From the NCBI GenBank assembly GCA_964030475.1, contig CAXIPT010000019.1, forward strand, positions 338,312 to 402,311: 64,000 bases of DNA. The letters run 5' to 3'. The notes beneath the pieces are model-generated. The model was given only the letters and a program-made list of their open reading frames with translations, had not been told where the DNA came from and made no database searches. The position numbers and the translations under genes are program-made. This document shows, piece after piece, positions 55,482 to 64,000 of the stretch (position 1 is the stretch's first letter; the number at the start of each line of letters is the position of its first letter). This stretch comes from Tethya wilhelma. Taxonomy: Eukaryota > Porifera > Demospongiae > Tethyida > Tethyidae.

Positions 55482-55680
55482 TGTGACATTATTATTGTGT
55501 ATGTATAACATTGTAATTACTGAACCGGAAGTATTGGACTAATTATTGTTTGATTTTTGTGTGATGTAATGGTTGAGTATAAGTAGCTGGTTTTTTTGGT
55601 GTTCTGTGGTTAGAGTTGTCTTTGTAAAACCGTTCTTGATAAGCATTAAAACTACTGTTCTCAAAGCGAGACGCTACATT

Positions 55681-55698
55681 TGGGGGCTTGTCCGGGAT
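55681..55698 (+). promoter_or_regulatory. Primer-binding site matching tRNA-Pro
   Basis: TGGGGGCTTGTCCGGGAT lies two bases after the LTR. It equals the well-known tRNA-Pro primer site TGGGGGCTCGTCCGGGAT except for one base. Confidence 0.75.
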
Positions 55699-55752
55699 CG
55701 AAAGAGGCAAGCTGAACAGTTCCCCGGAACGGTCAAGTGTTCTTGAGTCAGT

Positions 55753-56162
55753 ATGGAGGCTCTGAAGCTGAAGGTCGAGAACCTACAGTGGGAAATCAAT
55801 CGCTTGGAAACGGAAAACCAGCGACTGAGGGGTGAGCATCCTGTAGAGGCTGAAAAGGTGGACCTCGAGACACAGTTGGAACAGACCCAAGGGGAGGTAG
55901 CCAAGTTTCGAGAGCAAGTAGGAGTGTTGCAAAGCAAAGTACTTGAGACTGCGGCGGAGCGTGATGCTGCCGTGGAGAGAGCCACTATTGCTGAGGAACA
56001 AGCCAAAGAGATTGAGAAGACGTTGGAGGTGAGCGGTACTAATACTGAAACGTCTGGGGAGTTGGAAGGGGCTAAAGAGCAAGTAGCTGAACTTCAGCGC
56101 GAACTAGCCAGGGTGGTAGCTGACAAAGAAGAAGCTGTCAGAAGCCATGAGATTGAGCTTGC
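55753..56162 (+). CDS. Gag-like N-terminal coiled-coil protein, partial
   Basis: Starts ATGGAGGCTCTGAAG at 55753, 55 nt after the primer site, and is open to the n. The product is a long, highly charged helix (KVENLQWEINRLETENQRL, LETQLEQTQGEVAKFREQV, EQVAELQRELARVVADKEE) with leucines at heptad spacing, consistent with the coiled-coil Gag start of gypsy-1. No zinc knuckle is reached. Position after an LTR and primer site is the main support. Confidence 0.6.
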
Positions 56163-56169
56163 NAAACAT

Positions 56170-56778
56170 GACAAGGTTATAACTCACACGTTACACAGTT
56201 ATAACTCAAACGTGCATGATGCAGTTATAACTTACATGTTATAACTCAAACATGACACAGTCATGCAGTCTTTTCAATAAGTTTGCAGTCTAAATAGCTA
56301 GTGTCTAGCTAGAGTAGTATTCTACATGTGTACCGAAGCAGATAAATTGTCACAAGACCTTCAAGTGCTGTAAGTTACAGTGCGGTCTAGGCTTTTCATG
56401 AAAATTTCCACCCCCGAAAATTTCCCGCTATACAGTATCCGATAGCTATAATATATTAACTGCAAAGATATAGTCAGAGAACCAACATGCACTGTTACAT
56501 GGCAAGTTCACATAACATGACTCAGTGATTGACACTGAGCACAAGAGCCTATCATCAGTATTAGCTCTGTCACACCTTAGATTTATATTTATAATAATTA
56601 TTATGGCAAAATTGCATGATTGAGAAGAGTATAGTGTTATCGCTCGCTAAATTTACCCACAAAGTAAGTTAGTTGGCCCTCAACTCCTTCTGCATGCTTC
56701 TGCTAAGTAAAATGTTCATCCTCTAGTCAATTCTAAATAACGCACACTAAGAAATGGGCGTGACTAGCACGTGTGGCC
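56170..56778. other. Stretch with a small GTTATAACTCA repeat and no recognised gene
   Basis: GTTATAACTCAAACGT-like units recur four times at 56175-56255. An end-like sequence CCCGCTATACAGTA occurs at about 56425. Nothing else recognised. Confidence 0.5.
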
Positions 56779-56779
56779 T

Positions 56780-57366
56780 GGTTTGGTAACGTTTCGCCTA
56801 CACGCATTTCGCCTACGTTGCGTTACGCCTACCGGAAGTGACAATGACAAATCGCCTACGCGTTTTGGAAGGCATGCGCATTTCTTTGTTCAATTTAGTA
56901 CGTATTTGCGTGGTGCCTGACTCTGAGCTCTACTGTACCAGGGCTACAGCTACATGATTAACAGGCGAGGAAGAGATGGCACAGTAGTCTATTGGAGGTG
57001 CACACAGAGCTGCAACTCTAAGTGCCCAGGAACAGTGACCACTGGACCAGCAGATGAGCTGCTGAGTGTAAGCAATACCCATAACTGAGTTAATCATGCC
57101 CCCAGTGAAGCACAAGTTCAAACCACCAAAGTAGTCTCTGAGATGAAGGAGGCAGCTAGCAGCAGCATCAGGCCAATCCCCCAGCTGTACACACATGGGA
57201 TACTTGTGCCATTGGTGTACTGCTTGCTTCCCAATCAGAGAGAAGATACCTACGAGCGACTCTTGAAAATGGGGGTAGCTGATTTGGGTGTGCAACTGCT
57301 CCCCTCCATGGTTCTGTCAGACTTTTAGCTGGTGATTATGAATGCTGTACGCACTGTGTTCCCAAA
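56780..57366 (+). repeat. FLYWCH-MULE, left copy, truncated by an assembly join
   Basis: Starts GGTTTGGTAACGTTTCGCC with several CGCCTAC units, then encodes a FLYWCH-type finger (GYSYMINRRGRDG, YWRCTQSCNSKCPG) and a MULE core start (PLVYCLLPNQREDTYERLL). Nearly identical to 57643-58230, in the same direction, with an n between. Confidence 0.75.
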
Positions 57367-57642
57367 NCTGAGTCAGCTGCGGGCTGCTGAGCTCAGTGGT
57401 AAGTTGTGTAGCCTAGCTGCTTGATACTGATGTGAAACACACATCTCAGTCATTTGGAGGCAGGAGCTGTATCATAAGATTTACTTGCCTTTCTATATGT
57501 TATGATAATCAAAGTTCTGATCATCTTTTAGAAGAGCAACCAGGTATCACAAAATAGAACTTCAGTGCATTTTTGTGTGTGGAAAGGGTCGTCAATTCGA
57601 ATTTTCTAGAAGATTATGCATGAGTGTAGAAATTAATGGCGG

Positions 57643-58846
57643 GTTTGGTAACATTTCGCCTACGTTGCGTTACGCCTACCGGAAGTGACAGTGACAAATC
57701 GCCTACGCGTTTTGGAAGGCATGCGCATTTGAATTTTCTTTGTTCAATTTAGTACGTATTTGCGTGGTGCCTGACTCTGAGCTCTAGGGCTACAGCTACA
57801 TGATTAACAGGCGAGGAAGAGATGGCAGAGTAGTCTATTGGAGGTGCACACAGAGCTGCAACTCTAAGTGCCCAGGAACAGTGACCACTGGACCAGCAGA
57901 TGAGCTGCTGAGTGTAAGCAATACCCATAAGTTAATCATGCCCCCAGTGAAGCACAATTTCAAGCCACCGACGTAGTCTCTGAGATGAAGGAGGCAGCTA
58001 GCAGCAGCATCATGTCCGAGGGTTTTCTAGCAGATCTTTCAGCTGTGCCCATGGAATACTTGTGCCATTGGTGTACTGCTTGCTTCCCAATCAGAGAGAA
58101 GATACCTACGAGCGACTCTTGAAAATTGTAGCTGAGGGGGTAGCTGATTTGGGTTTGCAACTGCTCCCCTCCATGGTTCTGTCAGACTTTGAGCTGGTGA
58201 TTATGAATGCTGTACGCACTGTGTTCCCAAACTTTTACTTTCCTCACAAGAAACAGGCACTGCAAAGGAATGTCCAACGCCTGGGTTTACAGGTCCCCTA
58301 CAAGGATGATCCTGATGTGCTCTCTGTTGTTGTTGAGTTTTGATTTAACTGAATGTCTGTTTCTTGTAAGGTAAAGTTACACTGAGCACTTAGTTATACA
58401 CTTACATACTGTTTGTTTACATTAATTTTGTGTTTATATTTGTGTTGTTCATTCCATGTTTCTTGTTGTGTTGTTCATTCTACACACACAAACACACCGT
58501 GTCAGAGTTCTCTTGTCCTGTCTGTACACACCATGGAACAGAATGATCTCTGCTTCACAACTGTGCTGAACTCCAATTCTGTTGTATTATTACCTGTTCT
58601 GAGTGTTTCTCTGTTGTACTATATAAGTTTCACAGTTTCCCCTACCGCAGTTTCTCTTTTTAAAAAGCTATAAGCACGAATAGAATGCTAGGAACACGCG
58701 CGCTTGAAATTCAGAGGCTTTTTTTAGATTCTCTACGCGTTTGTTAATTTATGCGTTATACGTACATTAAGTAATTGAACCACTTCCGGTAGTGTAGGCG
58801 AATTGACACCTAGGTGAAATGCGTGTAGGTGAAATGTTACAAAACC
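57643..58846 (+). mobile_element. Non-autonomous FLYWCH-MULE with 9-bp duplication
   Basis: Left end GTTTGGTAACATTTCGCC, right end inverted (GGTTTTGTAACATTTCACC). TAATGGCGG flanks both sides (57634-57642, 58847-58855). The inserted-into family H sequence is known uninterrupted near 37880 (ATTAATGGCGGCC in the element's orientation). Carries only a fragment of transposase and subterminal CGCCTAC repeats. Confidence 0.85.
57786..58343 (+). pseudogene. FLYWCH zinc finger plus truncated MULE transposase
   Basis: The FLYWCH-type domain (YSYMINRRGRDG, YWRCTQSCNSKCPGTV, then SVSNTH) is followed by the MULE core start (LVYCLLPNQREDTYERLL), SDFELVIMNAVRTVFPN with the expected Asp, and QALQRNVQRLGLQVPYKDD, then TGA at 58343. 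The later catalytic residue and SWIM finger are absent. FLYWCH-MULE fusions are known in animals. A frame slip before 58062 separates the finger from the core. Confidence 0.75.
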
Positions 58847-59274
58847 TAATGGCGGCCATATGGAGGAGGCGCTTTTCGCCTTGTATCTAGCTACCCAATG
58901 AGAGGCGCTAAAAACCGATGGCAAAAGCGACTGTCCTGGAAGAAACCAAGTTCGTTCGTTCAAAAATCAGCTTCTGAAAGTAAATAGTCTCTGAGAAAAG
59001 TTGAGCCAAGATAGAAGAAGAAGAAGAAGATGGAGAAAATTGGAGGTGTGGCATGTTTGTGTTTGTTACTTTAGCGATGGTTTTAGGCCATGTTTTTGGG
59101 CTCATTAGAAAGAGAAAGAGCTAAATAGTAGCTTAAGAAGCCTTTTAGTGCTAAGCGCTCAGTTTTTGCAGAGTTATTCGTGTGAATATTTGTATTGCGC
59201 TAATGGGCCATCCGTGCCATTCCTGTGTACCCAGTACTACCGTACTGGGAATGTTATAATCTATGCTATCAGTA

Positions 59275-60385
59275 TAAAGTCATGGTGAAGCATCTCAGGA
59301 GGCTGGAGCTGTCTTACAAAATTTACTTGCTTTGCAACCTTTGCTCATCTTGTTATAATGAAAACTATGTAAGAAAGTAGTCTATTCACCTCCTATTGTT
59401 GAAGACTGAAAGGTACCGGTAACTGGTTACAGAGACTTAAGCAGAACCAGAAATCTTCAGGTAAAACGGGCAGGCAGGGAATATTCGGATTCCAAATAAC
59501 GCACACTTTTATAACTGGAAAAGGGTCGTCAACTTGATTTCGAAAGTAGCTTATGAATTATTAATGAGTATAGAAATTAATGGCTGCTATACGGAGAAGG
59601 CGCTTTTCGTCTTGTATCTAGCGACTCAGCTAGAGAGACGAATAACCGATACAAAAAGCACGTGAAGACAAAGAAACCAAGTTTATTCGTTCAAGAATCA
59701 GCTTCTGAAAGCGAGTGGTCTTCGAGAAAAGTCGTTCCAAGATAGAAGAAGAAGAAGAAGAAGAAGATGGAGAAAATTGGAGGTTTGGCATACTTTAGTT
59801 TGTTACTTTAGCGATGGTTTTAGGCTATATTTTTAGGCTCAATAGAAAAAGAAAAGGCTAAATAGTAGCTTAAGAAGCCTTTCAGTGCCAAGCGCTCAGT
59901 TTTTGCAGAGTTATTCGCGTGAATATTTGTATTGCACTATTGGGCCATCCGTGCCATTCCTATGTACCCAGTACTACCGTACTGGGAATGATATCAAAGT
60001 CCTGATTTCTTAAGCAACCAGGTATCACTGAATAGTTCCAGGCAACTTGCATTTAATTCCAAATAACACACACTTTTGTATGTGGAAAGGGTCATTGATT
60101 CGAATTTTCTAGAAGCTAATGAATTAAGCGTGAGTGTAGAAATTAATGGCGCCAGAAGAAACCAAGTTTGTTTGTTCAAGAATCAGCTTCTAAAAGTGAA
60201 TAGTCTCTGAGAAAAGTTGAGCCAAGATAGAAGAATAAGAAGAAGATGGTGAAAATTGGAGGTTTGGTACTTTAGCATTGGTTTTCGGCCATGTTTTTGG
60301 GCTCATTAGAAAGAGAAAGAGCTAAATAGTAGCTTAAGAAGCCTTCCGTGCCATTCCTGATTACCCAGTACTACCGTACTGGGAA
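59275..60385 (-). repeat. Two further family H copies in tandem
   Basis: One ends at 59988 and a shorter one at 60385, each with the CCCAGTACTACCGTACTGGG hairpin plus AA, followed by T. Confidence 0.75.
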
Positions 60386-60389
60386 TAGC

Positions 60390-61015
60390 TAACGTACAGT
60401 CTGCCAGAGACTACCTTTGAAAGGAAACTCATGAAGTCTTATTCAGTTCTGAGAACTTGAGCAGAAGCCCACTCTCAGTGCAGAAGTTCGACCTCCACAA
60501 CTTGATGTAATAAGCTTTACAGAGCTGCACGCCTACTAAGCTACTGATCAATGCAAACTTTTGAAACAGAAATTACAGAAAAGTTATTTCAGGCTCATTG
60601 TCTGATTCTCTATGGTCAATTAAGCGAGCCTTTGACTTCACAACTTTGTAGTGCTGAGTCACTAGCCAGCATGCCATTTTACTCAGCTAATCATTATGCC
60701 ATGTATAGAAAATCAAAGGCTAGCTAGCTAGGTACTGAATGATAGTCTTAGTGGCACTTTGCCATTGGCATTGCTTTTTTGGTGTTTCAGTTTGTATCTG
60801 CTTCACTGCATGCACATGACTCGGTTGAGCAGGATCTACAGCTGTCTATCTCTTTTTTTTTATATCCGCAGATGGACAGTACACTGCTAACACTAGTACA
60901 GTCAAAGTGACGACCTTTTCCTATAAATTACCATGCGAAAATTTTCTAAGTCTTGAAAGGGTGCGTCAGATAAAAATTAGCATACGGTAATAATAAGCAT
61001 TTCACTTCTAGAGCC
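60390..61015. other. Stretch without recognised genes
   Basis: No exon, terminal repeat or long open frame recognised. Confidence 0.45.
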
Positions 61016-61090
61016 ACACAAGTAAAAAGAACATTAGAAATGTAACAAGAACATAGGGATGGCTAAATAAACCATAAAAAGTGAGCAAAC

Positions 61091-61435
61091 CAGTGGCGGA
61101 GCGGATCTAGGATTTTAGTAAGGGGGTTTCTTATAATAGTGCGTGCAAAGCGTGCGAGAAATTTTGCAGTAGCCACGCCCACTTTTAGTAATTTTACATA
61201 ATAGCCCCACCCATTTTCACTCGAATTAACTTTGCACTTTACCAGAAGTGGTGTCGATCGCGCTAGATAGCATTCTGTTTGAGTGCTAGTCAGTGAAGTA
61301 GCAGCTAGCTAGCTATCTAGAATCGCAGCCGAGTCAGTTGCATGTAACTCCAAGTCAGTTTTATAAGATTTTTAACCAGACTAACCAAATAGGGTTTTAA
61401 TTGAAACCTCTGAAACCCCCCTGGATCCGCCACTG
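61091..61435. mobile_element. MITE with CAGTGGCGGA ends, duplication CAAAC, inside a palindromic module
   Basis: CAAAC at 61086-61090 and 61436-61440. Inverted ends CAGTGGCGGA.../...GATCCGCCACTG. The surrounding palindrome (61019-61640) reads GTGAGCAAACAACATAGG when rejoined, matching 53714-53735. Confidence 0.85.
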
Positions 61436-61689
61436 CAAACAACATAGGAATGGTGGTCAGAATGAGTGAAAGTTCATTTCTGTGTGTCTTATGTTCATAT
61501 CACTAGCTCAATGACATATTGGACACAGGAATGAACTTTTACTTATTCTGACCACCATTCCTATCTTGTTTGCTTACTTTTTACTATTTATTTGGCCATC
61601 TGGATCCCTATGTTCTTGTTACATTTCTAATTCTTTTCTAAATAGTTAATATCTGCATGATCCTTAACAAATTGTCTTAAGTAACTGAT

Positions 61690-62139
61690 AGCTATGGTGG
61701 ACCCAGTACAGTAGTAGTGGAATAGCACAGCTCAAGATTCAGAAACTTCAGTGAAATAATGTGAACTTTAAATAATGCACACCTATCTGTATGGAAAGGG
61801 TTGTCAAGTTTAGTTCCCAGTAGCTAATGAATTATTCATGAGTATAAAAATTATACAGAGAAGGCGCTTTTCACCTTGATCTAGTGACTCAATGAGTGAC
61901 ATGAAAAAACGATGCCAAAAGGACCTGAACACAAAGAAACCACGTATATTTGTTCAAGAATCAGCTTCTGAAAGTGAGCACTTTTTGAGAAAAGTCATAT
62001 CAAGATAGAAGAAAAAGAAGAAGAAGAAGAAGAAGAAGAGTGGAGAAAATTGCAGGTTTGGCAACTTTTTGTTTGGTTGTTTAGCGATGATTTTAGGTCA
62101 TGTTTTTGGGCTTGTAATGAGCTAAGAAGTAGCATTAGA
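61690..62139 (-). repeat. Family H copy truncated by a hAT element
   Basis: Carries the GAGAAGGCGCTTTTC and GAA-microsatellite blocks and stops at GTAGCATTAGA where the hAT end begins. Confidence 0.7.
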
Positions 62140-64000
62140 CAGTGGTGTAGCCAAGGAGGGGCTAGAAGGGCGTGTGCCCCCCCTTTTTTTTCATGAAACA
62201 ATAGAAAATTAATTTATGTAGCTCTAGGTGTATTACGCTACTGACTTACATGAACTAGCGATCAATAATTGTTGGTAGTAGTAGTCTGTACACTCTTGAT
62301 CATGGCAATGGACAAATATAGCTTTATTGAGGCCAGGACTATAAGCTATTCTACAATAGACACGATCGCAGCAAGCGCTACTAGCGTAAATTCAAAGTTT
62401 AATCTGCAGAGTGCATGTGTGGGTGTGGCTGCGTGCACCGTTCGACCTCTAAGCCACAACACATGCACTTGATGCCACATGTAAGCAACCACGTGTGCTA
62501 CTGAGATTCAGTACTGGCTATAGCTACAATGTCTCAAACGCTGGATAGATACTTCAAGAAAGTTGCAAAACCACATTCAAGGTAAAGGTTTTAGTAAATA
62601 TAAGAATTATTAACAATTAATTTGCATCCTACATATTAATGTACAGTGATGCTGGAAATCTAATCCCAGAGTCTCCTACATCCGCTGTGACTTCTGAGTC
62701 TGAAGTAGATACCGCTGCATCTTCCCACCATGTTGATCTGTCAGATTCAGATTCAGATTCAAATTCCTTTGTCCCTCCATGTACCAAACAACGACGAATC
62801 GAGAAAGAGCATGACCAATCAGTAGCTAGCATGGATGTGGCTGACATAGTTGAAAGAAGAACCTCCTTGAGTGACAGTGAGAAGTACAACTTTTACTCCA
62901 ACCCATTCCAACAGCTGATTTCGAGTTTGAACCCGTAAATTCCCGCTGCTTCCAACATCAGTACTTGAGAAGGTACAAATGTTGGTCTACAGTCGAATAA
63001 AGAATGGTGGATTCTGGCTGCCGTGTGTTCTCTTTGCTCGAAGCACAGATGTTCATAGAGGTAAAGGAGCACTTGTCGAGACTGCATTCAACAAATACAA
63101 AAACATGAGTGAAAAATGTGATGCCCATGCCAACAGGGAGTATCATAAGGATACTGTGGCTGCTTGTGATGCCTTTGTTGAACGGATGAGTGGTAAACGA
63201 GAAAGTATAGCCATTCAGTTGAGAGAGGACGCAAGAGCAACAATTCAGAATAATTGTAAGAAACTCCAATCCATCATTGAAACCATCATCCTCTGCGGTC
63301 GCCAGAACATAGTTCTGCGTGGTCATCGTGACAGTGGTACTAGCTTAGAAGGTCCACAATCAGCTAGCACTAACCATGGCAACTTTTGGGCATTGCTCAA
63401 TTTCCAAATCTCAGCTGGAGACACACACTTGCGTGATCATCTTCACAGTGCACCTAAAAATGCTATGTATACCTCACCAGACATACAAAACCAACTAATC
63501 TCCATCCTTGGTGAACATGTTCGAGATCAAATCCTGACAAAAGTTCGTAGCAGTCTCTGTTTCACTGTGATCGCTGACGAGGTTACCGATTGTTCCAAGA
63601 AAGAACAGCTCTGTATAGTACTTAGATATGTTGAGCCTGAGTCTTGCACAATTAGGCAAGATCTTGTTGAATTCTTGGAATGTGACAGTGGTGTAACTGG
63701 CAAAGCTTTGGCAGAGAAGATGCTTGGTTTTGTCACAGAACATCTGGATCCATCTAAACTTCGTAGGCAGGCATATGATGGTGCTAGTAATATGTCTGGC
63801 AAGACAAATGGAGCTGCTGCTAGAATTTCATCCAAGTATTGTATACCCTCTGTGCCTCACATTGTTTAAATTTGGCAGTTGTAGCCTCCTTTAAGGAACC
63901 GAGTGTGTGAAACATGATCGGTGTCATCAATCGTATCTCCACATTTTTCTTTGCACATCCAAAGTGTCAGAAGAAGTTGGAGGAAGCTATACAAAACACG
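62140..64000 (+). mobile_element. hAT element (hAT-B), 5' part, continuing past the window
   Basis: Begins CAGTGGTGTAGCCAAGG, the kind of end seen at 54217, followed by a leader and a spliced ZMYM1-like transposase gene. The right end is outside the window. Confidence 0.75.
62529..64000 (+). pseudogene. ZMYM1-like hAT transposase, N-terminal part, spliced, frameshifted
   Basis: Exon 1 (62529-62581) encodes MSQTLDRYFKKVAKPHS and ends at GTAAAG in phase 2. A 65-nt intron ends at ...TGTACAG (62646) and exon 2 starts in frame (SDAGNLIPESP). An acidic Ser/Asp-rich segment (VDLSDSDSDSNSF) is followed, after frame slips at about 62935-62980, by the TTF-type/transposase region (RIKNGGFWLPCVLFARS, then FTVIADEVTDCSKKEQL with the catalytic Asp, then YDGASNMSGKTNGAAARIS). 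A stop at 63869 precedes further similar sequence. Active domain order fits ZMYM1/DUF4371 hAT proteins. Confidence 0.8.

Larger units (their letters stand above)
55482..56162 (+). mobile_element. LTR retrotransposon 5' end with tRNA-Pro-type primer site, cut by an assembly join
   Basis: A 197-bp LTR (55482-55678, TGTGAC...CGCTACA) is followed by TT and a primer-binding site, then a Gag-like coding sequence. It interrupts the hAT-A transposase. The rest is lost at the n (56163). Confidence 0.7.
57368..59251 (-). mobile_element. Family H element carrying the FLYWCH-MULE
   Basis: From the n to the terminal hairpin CCCAGTACTACCGTACTGGG plus AA (59251), then T. Interrupted at 57643-58846. Confidence 0.75.

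Noticed and set aside
55753..56162. Host coiled-coil gene (myosin-like)
   Set aside because: Position after an LTR and primer-binding site makes a Gag N-terminus more likely.

Overview
The window reads as AT-rich, non-coding-dominated chromosomal DNA of an invertebrate animal. Spliced transposase genes with short GT-AG introns, Ty3/gypsy LTR elements, a Penelope-like fragment, animal-type ZMYM1-like hAT transposases and many MITEs all point to a metazoan. A sponge is my best guess, but that is inference and not demonstrated. I see no rRNA, tRNA, CRISPR array or bacterial-style operon. Almost all recognisable coding sequence belongs to transposable elements, mostly decayed. The only candidate host exons are at 41653-42052.

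Layout. (1) 1-2569: degraded Ty3/gypsy gag-protease on the minus strand with its 5' LTR. (2) 2888-14275: a compound Mutator-like (MULE) region flanked exactly by a 9-bp duplication AATGCTAAG. It holds a partial MULE (copy A), a diverged MULE on the plus strand (copy B) and a nearly complete five-exon MULE gene (copy C). Copy B is interrupted by a poly-A retroposon, which is itself interrupted by a MITE with evenly spaced internal repeats. (3) 14806-23163: a large inverted repeat (about 1 kb arms) filled with TA-, TTAA- and hairpin-type elements and broken by a 71-base gap. (4) 23300-30377: further MULE fragments and nested repeats. (5) 31593-34460: MULE copy D, whose long last exon is open except for one TGA. 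(6) 34460-46036: repeats, a CACTA-like remnant and the two possible host exons. (7) 46622-52150: a complete Ty3/gypsy element with two 154-bp LTRs inserted in the GIY-YIG domain of a Penelope-like element. (8) 52165-64000: a CACTA-like remnant, two ZMYM1-like hAT transposases, an LTR element with a tRNA-Pro-type primer site, and a FLYWCH-MULE with a 9-bp duplication.

The most informative feature is that related copies act as each other's empty sites, so many insertions can be dated relative to one another and their target duplications read directly. Candidates for something not previously described are the compound MULE unit, the MITE with regularly spaced 26-nt motifs, and an abundant hairpin-ended family that inserts between A and T without duplication. 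Single n characters at eight positions, some between near-identical direct copies, look like assembly joins and limit some conclusions.
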